Under the pieces are notes generated by a model. The model did not search any database. It saw nothing but the letters and a program-made list of their open reading frames with translations, and was not told the DNA's origin. 64,000 bases of DNA from Oleiagrimonas sp963821885 (GTDB lineage Bacteria > Pseudomonadota > Gammaproteobacteria > Xanthomonadales > Rhodanobacteraceae): contig CAWGFN010000002.1 in the NCBI GenBank assembly GCA_963821885.1, positions 496,001 through 560,000 of the forward strand. The letters are read 5' to 3'. Position numbers and translations under genes: made by a program. Each line of letters starts with the position of its first letter. Within the stretch, counting starts at the first letter, position 1. Shown in pieces: positions 1 through 8,721 of the stretch.

Positions 1-5
1 GGGAT

Positions 6-1319
6 TCATTCGGACGCCGGCGCCCGGCGCCGGTGGATCGGCAGGTGCAGCGAGCGGCCGCGCCAGCGGCGATAGCTCCATTCGATGCCCAGGGCCAGGC
101 TGAGCATCACCGCCAGCACCGTCAACTGCGCCGGATCGCGCAGCGCGGTCTCCACCAGCAAGCAGCCCAGCGCCGCCAGGCAGGCCGCGGCGGCGGTCCA
201 GGCCAGCCACGGCCGCGCGCCGGTCCGGGCCGCCAACCGCCCGTTGGCCACGTTGACCGCGGCGAAGATCAGCAGGAATCCGGTGCTGCCCATGGTCGAG
301 ATATTGGACAGGTCGAAACCGTTGGCCAGGACCAGGGTCAGCGCCGCGGTGACCAGCAGGCCCTCGGCCGGGCGCCCCCACAGGGTCTGGCCGAGCACTT
401 GCGGCAGCTCGCCGTCGCGGGCGATGGTGTAGCTCAGGCGCGCCGCGCCATACAGCGTGGCGTTGATCGCCGAGGTGGTCGACAGCAGCGCGGCGATGGT
501 GATGACCAGGTAGCCGGCCGAACCCAGGAACGGCCGCGCGGCCTCGGCCAGGGCGAAGTCCTCGGCGGCGATGATGCCGTGGATGGACAGGTTGCCCAGG
601 GTGACCATGGCCACCGCCAGGTACAGCGCGATGACGAAGCCGACGCAGGCGTAGAACGCGCGCGGCAGCGTGCGCGCCGGATCGCGCACGTCCTCGGCGG
701 CGTTGGCGATCAGCTCGAAACCCTCGTAGGCGACGAAGATGATCATGCCGCCGGCCACCACCGGCAGCCACGGCGCCCACTGCGAAGGCGCCAGGCGATG
801 CATGTCCATGCTCAACGTGCCGAGGGCGACGAACGCCAGCAGGATGGCGATCTTGACGGCCACGATCCAGCGTTCGGCGGCGCCGATCACGCCGACGCTG
901 AGCAGGTTGAGGCCGGTGATCGCCACGATCACCGCGCTGATCATCGCGTGGGTCCAGAACACCCGGTGCGCGGCCGGAAACAGCAGTGCGCCATAGCTGC
1001 CGAAGGCATGCGCGTACAGCGACAGCATCACGATGTAACTGATCCACAACAGCACGTTGGCGGTGCCGGTGAACAGGCCCGGCCCGAACGCCTGGTAGAG
1101 GAAGGTGACCGTGCCGCCCTGCGAGGGATAGGCCACCGACAGCCTGGCGTAGGACCAGGCGGTCAGCAGCGCCACCACGCCGGCCACGGCGAAGGCGATC
1201 GGCGCGGCGCCGCGGGCCAGCTGCACGGACAGGCCGAGCACCGCGAAGATGCCGCCGCCGACCATGCCGCCGACGCCGATGGCCACCGCGCCCCAGAATC
1301 CGATCGTGTCCTTGTCCAT
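6..1319 (-). CDS. APC-superfamily amino acid permease
   Basis: Predicted inner-membrane amino acid or polyamine transporter of about 437 residues. The start chosen is the ATG giving MDKDTIGFWGAVAIGVGGMVGG; an upstream extension in the same frame is arginine-rich and not family-like. The first helix carries the glycine-rich GVGGMVGGGIFAVLG stretch typical of the APC fold (unwound helix 1, substrate backbone binding), followed by roughly a dozen hydrophobic segments and a short basic C-terminus. The substrate cannot be read from sequence. It lies downstream of the AMP nucleosidase gene on the same strand with about 50 bases between them, so co-transcription is possible. Family assignment is firm, specificity open. 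Confidence 0.85.
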   Translation of the reverse strand: MDKDTIGFWGAVAIGVGGMVGGGIFAVLGLSVQLARGAAPIAFAVAGVVALLTAWSYARLSVAYPSQGGTVTFLYQAFGPGLFTGTANVLLWISYIVMLSLYAHAFGSYGALLFPAAHRVFWTHAMISAVIVAITGLNLLSVGVIGAAERWIVAVKIAILLAFVALGTLSMDMHRLAPSQWAPWLPVVAGGMIIFVAYEGFELIANAAEDVRDPARTLPRAFYACVGFVIALYLAVAMVTLGNLSIHGIIAAEDFALAEAARPFLGSAGYLVITIAALLSTTSAINATLYGAARLSYTIARDGELPQVLGQTLWGRPAEGLLVTAALTLVLANGFDLSNISTMGSTGFLLIFAAVNVANGRLAARTGARPWLAWTAAAACLAALGCLLVETALRDPAQLTVLAVMLSLALGIEWSYRRWRGRSLHLPIHRRRAPASE

Positions 1320-1371
1320 GCCTTGGCCCGCTCCTCGCTGGCGGCGACGGTTCCGGCGCGGCCGGGCGCGC

Positions 1372-2178
1372 TCACTCGTCCTCGTCGTACTCGCTATCCA
1401 GGTCTTCCTCGAAGCGCAGGTGCTTGACGCTGCGGCCGTTGCGGCGCACAAGCTTGAGCGCCTCGATGCCGATCTTGATGTGCGCCTCGACGAACTGCTC
1501 GGTGACCTTGCGGTCGCTGGCCTCGGTCTTCACGCCCTCGGGAATCATCGGCTGGTCGGACACCAGCAGCAGGGCGCCGGAGGGAATGCCGTTGGCGAAG
1601 CCGGCGGCGAAGATGGTCGCGGTCTCCATGTCCACCGCCATGCTGCGGGTCCGCCGCAGGTAGCGCTTGAAGTCGGCGTCGTGTTCCCACACGCGGCGGT
1701 TGGTGGTGTAGACGGTGCCGGTCCAGTAGTCGTGGTCCATGTCGCGGATCATGGTCGACACGCCGCGCTGCAGCTGGAACGCCGGCAGCGCCGGCACCTC
1801 CGGCGGCAGGTAGTCGTTGGAGGTGCCCTCGCCGCGGATGGCGGCGATCGGCAGCACCAGGTCGCCGATCCTGTTCTTCTTCTTGAGGCCGCCGCACTTG
1901 CCCAGGAACAGCACCGCCTGCGGACTGATGGCCGAGAGCAGGTCCATCACGGTGGCGGCGTTGGGGCTGCCCATGCCGTAGTTGATCATGGTGATGCCGT
2001 CGGCGGTGGCGTTGGGCATCGGGCGATCCTGGCCGCGGATCTCCACGCCATGCCAGGCGGCGAACAGCTCCAGGTAATGGCCGAAGTTGGTCAGCAGGAT
2101 GTGCGAACCGAAGGCCTCGGGGTCGGTGCCGGTGTAGCGCGGCAGCCAGTTGGTGACGATCTCGTGCTTGTCTTTCAC
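1372..2178 (-). CDS. amn: AMP nucleosidase (short type)
   Basis: Hydrolyses AMP to adenine and ribose 5-phosphate in the cytoplasm. The 268-residue product is the short form: it has the C-terminal nucleoside-phosphorylase-like domain of the E. coli enzyme (about 484 residues) without its N-terminal domain. Recognisable stretches include GKCGGLKKKNRIGDLVLPIA, RGEGTSNDYLPPEVPALPAF and the MAVDMETATIFAAGF segment that in this fold contacts the ribose. The GTG at 2178 is chosen because homology starts there (VKDKHEIVTNWLPRYTG); the ATG further upstream adds 116 residues of low-complexity sequence. It is divergent from fadE with a gap of about 220 bases. The acidic tail (EEDLDSEYDEDE) is unusual but plausible. 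Confidence 0.9.
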   Translation of the reverse strand: MKDKHEIVTNWLPRYTGTDPEAFGSHILLTNFGHYLELFAAWHGVEIRGQDRPMPNATADGITMINYGMGSPNAATVMDLLSAISPQAVLFLGKCGGLKKKNRIGDLVLPIAAIRGEGTSNDYLPPEVPALPAFQLQRGVSTMIRDMDHDYWTGTVYTTNRRVWEHDADFKRYLRRTRSMAVDMETATIFAAGFANGIPSGALLLVSDQPMIPEGVKTEASDRKVTEQFVEAHIKIGIEALKLVRRNGRSVKHLRFEEDLDSEYDEDE

Positions 2179-2401
2179 GTGTTCTGTACTCGCTCGGGCG
2201 CGCGCTCGCGACGCGCGATGCCGACGACGCCACGCCGGCAGGAAACATGTCATCAGGTATCCGCGCCATTGTACGCCACCGCCGCAACGCACCGACACGG
2301 CGCGGCGAGCATGAACGAAACCGCACCGGGGCCTCGCGCGTTTTTGGCGCTGGACACGATCGCCCGTCACAATGGGCGCACACGCGAATGGGAGATGCAC
2401 C

Positions 2402-4816
2402 ATGCTGTTGCCGGGAATCATCGCCGCCATCGTGGTGTTCCTCGCCCTGGCCGTCGCCGGGCGCGGCTGGCTGGCGTGGGTGGCGACGCTGGCCGTGCTG
2501 TTCGCCACCTGGTGGCTGGATGGCATCCACGCTCAAGTGCTGTTCGCCATACTCCTGGCCGCCAGTGTGTCGCTGGCCCTGATCACCGGCTTCGCGCCGC
2601 TGCGGCGCGCCCTGTTCGCGCGCAGCCTGATGCCGCTGCTGCGCAAGGCGCTGCCGCGCATCGGCGACACCGAGCGCATCGCCCTGGAAGCGGGCACGGT
2701 GTGGTGGGACGCGGAAATCTTCTCCGGCATGCCCGACTGGAACCGCCTGACCGCATTCCGCAACCGTCCGCTGGACGCGCGCGAGCAGGCCTTCCTCGAC
2801 AACCAGGTCGACACCCTGTGCCGCATGCTCGACGACTGGCAGGTGCAGCAGGACCGCGAACTGCCCGACGCGGTGTGGGACTACCTCAAGCGCGAACGCT
2901 TCTTCGGCATGATGATCGCCGAGGAATTCGGCGGCCTGGGCTTTTCCGAGATCGGCCACTCGCGCGTGGTCACGCGCATCGCCAGCCGCTCGATCGCCGC
3001 CGCGGTGACGGTGATGGTGCCCAACTCGCTCGGACCCGGCGAACTGCTGCAGCACTACGGCACCGACGAGCAGAAGAAGTACCACCTGCCGCGCCTGGCC
3101 GATGGCCGCGAGATTCCCTGCTTCGCCCTCACCGGGCCGGAAGCCGGCTCCGACGCCGCCGCCACGCAGTCCACCGGCATCGTCGAGCGCGGCATGTACA
3201 AGGGCGAAGAGGTCCTGGGCATGCGGCTGTCGTGGAACAAGCGCTACATCACCCTGGCGCCGGTGGCCACGCTGATCGGCCTGGCCTTCCGCCTCAAGGA
3301 CCCGCACGGCCTGCTCGGCGACACCGAGGACCTGGGCATCACCTGCGCGCTGATCCCGCGCGACACGCCCGGCATCGAGATCGGCCGCCACCACGACCCG
3401 ATGGGCGTGCCGTTCAACAACGGCCCGACCGTGGGCACGGACGTGTTCGTGCCGCTGGACGCGATCATCGGCGGGCGCGAGCAGATCGGCCATGGCTGGC
3501 GCATGCTGATGGAGTCGCTGGCCGCGGGCCGTTCGATCTCGCTGCCGGCGCTGGCCATCGGCGCGGCGCAGATGTCCACCCGCATCTGCGGCGCCTACGC
3601 CACCGTGCGCGAGCAGTTCGACACCCCGATCGGCCGCTTCGAGGGCATCGAGGAACCGCTGGCGCGGATCGCCGGCATGACCTACGTGATGAGCGCCACG
3701 CGCACCCTGACCTGCGGCGCGCTGGATGCCGGCGAACGCCCCGCCGTGCTCGGCTCGATCGCCAAGGCCTACCTGACCGAGGCCATGCGCGAGGTGGTCG
3801 CCGACGCCATGGACATCCGCGCCGGCGCGGCCATCCAGCGCGGCCCGCGCAACATCCTCTCGCGCATGTGGATGGCGGTGCCGGTGGGCATCACGGTGGA
3901 GGGCGCCAACATCCTCACCCGCTCGATGATCATCTACGGCCAGGGCGCGATCCGCTGCCATCCGTTCGTGCACAAGCTGATCGCCGCGACCGCCGACAAC
4001 GACCACAAGGCCCTGGACAAGGCCACGTTCGGCTACGTCAATTTCGTCTTCACCCGCGCCATGCGCGCCTGCGTCCTGGCACTGACCGGCAGCCGCCTGG
4101 CGCGCGCGCCCGAAGGCGACCTCAAGCGCTTCTTCCAGCACCTGACGCGCTTTTCCTCGGCCTTCGCCTTCGTCTCGGACCTGTCGATGGCCACGCTGGG
4201 CGGGTCGCTGAAGCGGCGCGAGAAGATTTCCGGCCGCCTGGCCGACGCCCTGGCCTGGCAGTACATGGCCGCCGCCGCGCTCAAGCGCTACCTCGACGAG
4301 CCCAAGATCGCCAGCCACTACGACCTGGCGCGCTGGAGCGCGGCCACCGCGCTGTACCGCACCCAGGAAGCCCTGCGCGGCGTGATGGAGAACCTGCCGG
4401 GACCGATCGCGCCATGGCTGGCGCGCCTGGTGGTGTTCCCGCTGGGCGCGCGCTTCCGGCCGCCCTCGGACACCCTCGGCGCGCGCGTGGCGCGCACCAT
4501 CCTGGAGGACCGCGAGGCGCGCATCGCGCTCACCGATGACATCTTCGTGCCCCCCCAGGACGAACCCGGCCTGGGTCGCCTGGAGGCGGCGCTGGACAAG
4601 GCCGTGCGCGCGATCCCGGTGGAAACCAAGATGCGCGACGCGGTACGCGCCGGGCGCCTGGAACATGCGCCCGGATACATGCTTGACGATCTCGCGCTGC
4701 AGGCGGGCGTCATCACGCCGGACGAGCACGAATTGCTCGACGAGGCACGCGAGGCGCGCAACGAGGTGGTGCAGGTGGATGCCTTCGAGCCGTCCACCTA
4801 CCGATCCCTGCGCTGA
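2402..4816 (+). CDS. fadE: acyl-CoA dehydrogenase FadE
   Basis: First step of fatty-acid beta-oxidation: FAD-dependent conversion of acyl-CoA to trans-2-enoyl-CoA. The 804-residue product is the length of E. coli FadE (814), far longer than ordinary acyl-CoA dehydrogenases. Two or three hydrophobic segments fill the first 70 residues, consistent with membrane attachment. The dehydrogenase core follows, with EEFGGLGFSEIGHS, the ALTGPEAGSDAAAT flavin-contact motif and an extended C-terminal region typical of the FadE/DUF1974 group. The ATG at 2402 is preferred over one 30 bases upstream because GGGAG lies about seven bases before it. It is monocistronic. No operator can be named with confidence in the divergent gap. 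Confidence 0.92.
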   Translation: MLLPGIIAAIVVFLALAVAGRGWLAWVATLAVLFATWWLDGIHAQVLFAILLAASVSLALITGFAPLRRALFARSLMPLLRKALPRIGDTERIALEAGTVWWDAEIFSGMPDWNRLTAFRNRPLDAREQAFLDNQVDTLCRMLDDWQVQQDRELPDAVWDYLKRERFFGMMIAEEFGGLGFSEIGHSRVVTRIASRSIAAAVTVMVPNSLGPGELLQHYGTDEQKKYHLPRLADGREIPCFALTGPEAGSDAAATQSTGIVERGMYKGEEVLGMRLSWNKRYITLAPVATLIGLAFRLKDPHGLLGDTEDLGITCALIPRDTPGIEIGRHHDPMGVPFNNGPTVGTDVFVPLDAIIGGREQIGHGWRMLMESLAAGRSISLPALAIGAAQMSTRICGAYATVREQFDTPIGRFEGIEEPLARIAGMTYVMSATRTLTCGALDAGERPAVLGSIAKAYLTEAMREVVADAMDIRAGAAIQRGPRNILSRMWMAVPVGITVEGANILTRSMIIYGQGAIRCHPFVHKLIAATADNDHKALDKATFGYVNFVFTRAMRACVLALTGSRLARAPEGDLKRFFQHLTRFSSAFAFVSDLSMATLGGSLKRREKISGRLADALAWQYMAAAALKRYLDEPKIASHYDLARWSAATALYRTQEALRGVMENLPGPIAPWLARLVVFPLGARFRPPSDTLGARVARTILEDREARIALTDDIFVPPQDEPGLGRLEAALDKAVRAIPVETKMRDAVRAGRLEHAPGYMLDDLALQAGVITPDEHELLDEAREARNEVVQVDAFEPSTYRSLR

Positions 4817-4934
4817 GGCCGTTCGAAGGGCTCTGCATCCCGCCGCCCGGTCGCTGCGTACAATGCACAGAAACGGCATGGAACGTGATAGGTTTCACGC
4901 TATCGAGCATGCGTGAGGCCTCGGGAGGTTAGAT

Positions 4935-5879
4935 ATGCGTGTCGGTCTGGTGATGGATGCAACCTGCGACTTGCCTCTGGAGTACGCCCAGAAGCACAAC
5001 ATTTCGGTGTTGCCGATCTTCGTCAACGTCGAGGGCGAGACCTTCGCAGATCAGCGTGATCCGGTCGAAACCCAGCGCTTCCTCGACTCAGGCATGGGCA
5101 GCCGCAGCCACGGCGCCGAAACCACGCCCTTCTCGTCCGAGGAGGTGATGCAGCTGTTCATGGAACGGCTGATCCTCGACTACGACTGCGTGTTCTGCCT
5201 GACCATCACGGCGACCCGCAGCCCGGTCTACGAGAACGTCAACAAGGCCAGCTTCTCGATCCTCAAGAACTACCGACCGGTGCGCCAGGAGGCCAACATC
5301 CCCGGTCCGTTCCTGATGCGCGTGATCGACACCCAGACCCTGTTCGCCGGCTCGGCCATCACGGTCATCGAGGGCGTGCGCCTGATCGAATCCGGGCAGA
5401 GCCCGGGACAGATGCGCGAGCGCCTGGAATACATCGCCGACAACTCCTACGGCTACCTGATCCCGCGCGACCTCAACTACCTGCGCCAGCGCGCGCGCAA
5501 GCGCGGCGACCGCAGCATCGGCCTGGTCGGCGCCACCCTGGGTTCGGCGCTCGACATCAAGCCGATCCTGCGCGGCCACGGTGGCAACACCGAGCCGGTG
5601 GCCAAGATGCGCGGTTACGACGCCGCCGCCGAGGCCCTGTTCAAGCATGCCGAGGAACGCGTGCGCCAGGGCTTGCTGGTGCCGGCGATCGCGCTGAGCT
5701 ACGGCGGCGACCTCGAAGTGATGCACGCGCTGCCCGGCTACAACGAGCTGCGCAAGACCTGCTCGGACCACGGCATCGAGGTGATGGAAACGCGCATGAG
5801 CATCACCGCCATGGCCAATACCGGCCAGGGCGCGCTGGCCCTGGGTTTCGCCAGCGAGCCGTTCGAAGAGGAATTCTGA
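4935..5879 (+). CDS. DegV family fatty-acid-binding protein
   Basis: DegV proteins bind a fatty acid between two alpha/beta domains; in Gram-positives FakB homologues present it to a fatty-acid kinase. The 314-residue product begins MRVGLVMDATCDLPLEYA and has the characteristic VLPIFVNVEGETFAD and SRSHGAETTPFSSEEV stretches, followed by a domain with GYLIPRDLNYL. It is cytoplasmic, with no signal peptide. A good ribosome-binding site (GGGAGG) precedes the ATG. It stands alone between fadE and a small exported protein, and no FakA-like kinase is nearby. The lipid ligand is inferred from the family; the closeness to fadE may be coincidental. Confidence 0.85.
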   Translation: MRVGLVMDATCDLPLEYAQKHNISVLPIFVNVEGETFADQRDPVETQRFLDSGMGSRSHGAETTPFSSEEVMQLFMERLILDYDCVFCLTITATRSPVYENVNKASFSILKNYRPVRQEANIPGPFLMRVIDTQTLFAGSAITVIEGVRLIESGQSPGQMRERLEYIADNSYGYLIPRDLNYLRQRARKRGDRSIGLVGATLGSALDIKPILRGHGGNTEPVAKMRGYDAAAEALFKHAEERVRQGLLVPAIALSYGGDLEVMHALPGYNELRKTCSDHGIEVMETRMSITAMANTGQGALALGFASEPFEEEF

Positions 5880-5905
5880 TCCGCGCGGGGCGCTAGAATC
5901 GGTCC

Positions 5906-6606
5906 ATGACCCCACGGCGCCCCCTTCGCGTGCCCCTGCCGATTCCAAGCGGCCGAACGGCGTGTCTGGCGTTGTGCCTGTGCATCGGCGCCGCGGCCCA
6001 CGCGCAGACGGTGTACAAGTGCACCGACAGCCACGGCAACGAGAGCTTCCAGGACGCGCCCTGCGCCCAGGACGCGCAGCAGCATGTCCTGCACCTGCAC
6101 GTGCCCACCCCGCCGCCGTCCGCGCCGGTCGCCGCGCCATCGCCGGCACCCGCGGATCCGGCGACGCAGTGCCACCGCCACCTCCGCCGGTCCCGGCCGC
6201 CCGCAGCTACAGCATCCCGCGGCTGTACAGTTGCGTGCGCGCCACCGACGGCAAACCCTACGTCAGCCGCAACGGCGACCCGCCCGCCTACCGCGCGCCG
6301 CTGGGCATGCTCGGCGCCTTCCAGTTGCCACTGTCGGACACCTACGGCGGCAAGGACGCCACCCGGCGCGCCGCCTCCGATCCACAGCTGGCCCACGGCC
6401 GCATCACCCCCGGCCTTGTCGCCGGCCACTACACCTGGGTGCAGGACAGCTGCCAGCCGATGAGCGTGGCGCAGATCTGCGCCTACCTCGGCGATGAACT
6501 GGACGCCACCCAGGACAAGATCGACAAGGCCTTCAAGAGCGACCGGCCGCCTCTCGAGCGCAAGGCCGCCATGCTGCGCAAGGACATGGCCGGCTGCGAT
6601 CGCTGA
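5906..6606 (+). pseudogene. DUF4124-domain exported protein, frameshifted
   Basis: The first about 88 codons, read from the ATG at 5906, give a signal peptide (CLALCLCIGAAAHA) and a DUF4124 domain (QTVYKCTDSHGNESFQDAPC), then a proline/alanine linker. From about 6172 the sensible sequence continues in the other frame (ARSYSIPRLYSC, DGKPYVSRNGD, CAYLGDELDATQDKIDKAF, ending at 6606). Moving between them needs one missing base or two extra ones near 6167-6172, inside a C/G-rich proline-coding run. Rejoined, it would be about 233 residues with paired cysteines, typical of periplasmic DUF4124 proteins of unknown role. Sequencing error and real mutation cannot be separated here. Confidence 0.72.
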
Positions 6607-6615
6607 CCGCCGGCC

Positions 6616-7101
6616 TCAGCGATCGCGATGGCGCTGCTCGTGCGCCAGCAGCCAGCGCTTGGCCTCCAGCCCGCCACCGTAGCCGGTGAGGCTGCCATCG
6701 GCGCCGATCACGCGGTGGCACGGCACCACGATGGACAAGGGATTGGCGCCGTTGGCGGCCCCGACCGCGCGCACCGCGCGCGGACGACCGATGCGCCGCG
6801 CCAGGTCGCCATAGCTTTCGGTCCGGCCGTAGTCGATGCGGGTCAGCCCGTCCCAGACCTGCCGCTGGAAGGCGGTGCCGCGCGGTTCGAGCCGCAGGTC
6901 GAAGCTTTGCCGCGTGCCGGCGAAATAGGCCCGGAACTGATCGAGGATCGCCGCCAGGCGCGCCGGCTCGTGCCGATTCGGACCCGGGTCCGCCATCGGC
7001 TTGCGCGCGTGCGGCAGGTTGACCTGGACCAGCGCGCCGTGTTCGTCGGCGAACAGTTTCAGGCGCCCGATCGGCGTATCCAGGTGATCGTGATAAAGCA
7101 T
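6616..7101 (-). CDS. ogt: methylated-DNA--protein-cysteine methyltransferase
   Basis: Suicide DNA-repair protein that takes the methyl group from O6-methylguanine (and O4-methylthymine) onto its own cysteine. The 161-residue product has the diagnostic VVPCHRVIGADGSLTGYGGG motif, with the acceptor cysteine at about residue 128, and the upstream RAVGAANGANPLSI helix-turn-helix region that flips the base. The ATG at 7101 gives a family-like N-terminus (YHDHLDTPIGRLKL). It starts five bases after the stop of the Ada/AlkA fusion on the same strand, so the two form a repair operon. Together they cover O6-alkylguanine and N3-alkyladenine damage. Confidence 0.93.
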   Translation of the reverse strand: MLYHDHLDTPIGRLKLFADEHGALVQVNLPHARKPMADPGPNRHEPARLAAILDQFRAYFAGTRQSFDLRLEPRGTAFQRQVWDGLTRIDYGRTESYGDLARRIGRPRAVRAVGAANGANPLSIVVPCHRVIGADGSLTGYGGGLEAKRWLLAHEQRHRDR

Positions 7102-7106
7102 CGTGT

Positions 7107-8558
7107 TCACTCCTCGGCGCGCCACAGCAGCAGCGTGGCGTAGGCCCGCCATGGGCGCCAGGCCTGGCTGCGCGCCTCCAGCTCGCGGGTGGAAAGGATG
7201 TCGCCGCCCGCGGCGCGTCGGCGCAGGATCAGGTCGGCGGCGGGAAAGGCATCGGGATGGCCGATCGCGCGCAGGGCGATGTAGTGCGCGGTCCACGGCC
7301 CGATGCCGGGCAAGGCGGTCCAGGACGCGACGAAGGCATCCAGGCCACGATCGATGCGGAAATCCACGGTCCCGTCGTCCACCGCGCCGGCCAGGCCGCG
7401 CAGGGTCCGCGCGCGCTGGCCCATCACCCCGGCCTGCTCCAGGGGCGCCGCGGCCAGCGCCCGCGGCGTCGGGAAGGCACGGCCGGTGCCGTCCGGCAGC
7501 GGCGTGCCCCATCGCTCGACGATGCGCGCCGCCAGCGTGCGCGCGGCGGCCACGCTGACCTGCTGGCCGAGCACCGCGCGCACCGCGATCTCGAATCCGT
7601 CCCAGGCACCGGGCACGCGGACGCCCGGATGCCGTCGCAGCAGTCGCTTGAGCCGCGGCGACACGGCCAGTCCCCGGGCGATGGCCCGGGGATCGGCATC
7701 GAGGTCGAACAGTCGCCGCACGCGCGCGACCACTTCGCTCAGCACGTCGGCGCGGGGATGTTCGACGACCAGCTCCAGGGCCGGCTGGTCGCGCAGCGCG
7801 GTGACGCGCAGGCGTCCGGGCGCGCCGTGGAGCATGAACACGCGCTCGTAGCCCCCGTCCTCCACGCGCTCGATGCCCGGCACCGCGCGCGCGGCGAGAA
7901 AGCCCAGCATGGCGTCGAAGTCGCAGGGCGGCCGGTAACCCAGGCGCAGGCGCACGCCCCGCGCCGGCGGCGCGACGCGACGCCGGCGCATGGCCCGCGG
8001 CGCCACGCCGAAGTTGTCCAGGAAGGCGGCATTGAACCGGCGCACGCTGCCGTATCCGGCGCCCAGCGCGATGTCGGCGATCGGCAGGTTCGTCTCGTCC
8101 AGCAGCTTGCGCGCGAACAGCAGGCGGCGCGTGGCGGCCACCTGCAACGGACTGACGCCGAGCGTGTCGGCGAACAGGCGACGCAGATGGCGCTCGCTCA
8201 GGCCGGTGCGTTCGGCCAGTGCCGCGACCGGCGCGCGGTCCAGCAGGCCGTCCTCGATCATGCGCAGCGCGCCCGCCACCAGCGCGTTGCCGCTGCGCCA
8301 GGCCCAGGCGCCCGGCGCCAGCTCCGGCCGGCAGCGCAGGCAGGGTCGGTAGCCCGCGGCCGCGGCCGCCGCCGCGGTGGCGTAATAGCGGACGTTGGAC
8401 GCCTTCGGCGCGGGCGCGGGACACACCGGCCGACAGTAGATGCCGGTCGAGCGCACCGCGGTGAAGAACAGCCCGTCGAAACGCGCGTCGCGGCTCAGGC
8501 GTGCTTTCTCGCACGCCTTGGGGTCGGGCATCGGCACGGGTTGGGCGGCGGCGTTCAT
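7107..8558 (-). CDS. alkA: Ada-type regulator fused to AlkA DNA-3-methyladenine glycosylase
   Basis: Three domains in 483 residues. Residues about 15-80 are an Ada N-terminal zinc domain with four cysteines (42, 46, 73, 76; GIYCRPVCPA and PCLRCRPEL), the first being the expected methyl-phosphotriester acceptor. Residues about 90-190 are an AraC-type DNA-binding domain (LAERTGLSERHLRRLFADTLG). The remainder is AlkA: an N-terminal beta domain, then the helix-hairpin-helix glycosylase domain with LGQQVSVAAARTLAARIVERW and LPGIGPWTAHYIALRAIG, and an aspartate in FPAADL fitting the catalytic position. It should both sense alkylation and excise 3-methyladenine, and probably activates its own operon with ogt. 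The fusion is known in other proteobacteria and actinobacteria. Confidence 0.92.
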   Translation of the reverse strand: MNAAAQPVPMPDPKACEKARLSRDARFDGLFFTAVRSTGIYCRPVCPAPAPKASNVRYYATAAAAAAAGYRPCLRCRPELAPGAWAWRSGNALVAGALRMIEDGLLDRAPVAALAERTGLSERHLRRLFADTLGVSPLQVAATRRLLFARKLLDETNLPIADIALGAGYGSVRRFNAAFLDNFGVAPRAMRRRRVAPPARGVRLRLGYRPPCDFDAMLGFLAARAVPGIERVEDGGYERVFMLHGAPGRLRVTALRDQPALELVVEHPRADVLSEVVARVRRLFDLDADPRAIARGLAVSPRLKRLLRRHPGVRVPGAWDGFEIAVRAVLGQQVSVAAARTLAARIVERWGTPLPDGTGRAFPTPRALAAAPLEQAGVMGQRARTLRGLAGAVDDGTVDFRIDRGLDAFVASWTALPGIGPWTAHYIALRAIGHPDAFPAADLILRRRAAGGDILSTRELEARSQAWRPWRAYATLLLWRAEE

Positions 8559-8590
8559 GGCTGCAGCATAGCGCCGGCGGAGGGAAGAAC

Positions 8591-8640
8591 TGGCCGTTTT
8601 CGGCCATGTGTGTTGTTTAAGGAACTGGCGGTTCTCGCCA
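8591..8640. repeat. pair of related short hairpins upstream of the alkA-ogt operon
   Basis: Two near-identical blocks lie 35 bases apart. Each reads GAACTGGC..GTT.TCG..CCATGTG and each contains a small inverted repeat: TGGCCG-TTTT-CGGCCA at 8591-8606 and TGGCG-GTTCT-CGCCA at 8626-8640. Where the blocks differ inside a stem, the matching base in the other arm differs as well. They sit 33-82 bases before the alkA start, so an operator or leader role is possible, as is a decayed mobile repeat. Confidence 0.5.
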
Positions 8641-8651
8641 TGTGGGCTTGT

Positions 8652-8695
8652 GGGGACGGAGCACGTTAAGCCGCTGCTTAACGTGCTCCGTCCCC
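8652..8695. repeat. perfect 20-bp inverted repeat (REP-like hairpin)
   Basis: Two perfectly complementary 20-base arms (beginning GGGGACGGAGCACGTTAAGC at 8652-8671) are separated by the four-base loop CGCT. It is followed by a short tandem TGCGACACCC repeat. There is no T-run on either side, so it is a poor intrinsic terminator, although it lies just past the 3' end of the leftward SDR gene. The length, perfection and GGGGACGGAGCACG core suggest a dispersed palindromic element of the REP type. Confidence 0.7.
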
Positions 8696-8721
8696 TGCGA
8701 CACCCTGCGACACGACGTGCG

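Noticed and set aside
4859..4864. -10-like TACAAT before degV
   Set aside because: No acceptable -35 at 16-18 bases; not annotated as a promoter.
1249..4879. Very long frames on both strands across amn and fadE
   Set aside because: They overlap genes with complete family motifs; composition is that of out-of-frame GC-rich DNA.
8652..8695. Intrinsic terminator of the SDR gene
   Set aside because: Strong stem but no T-run on either side; annotated as a palindromic repeat.
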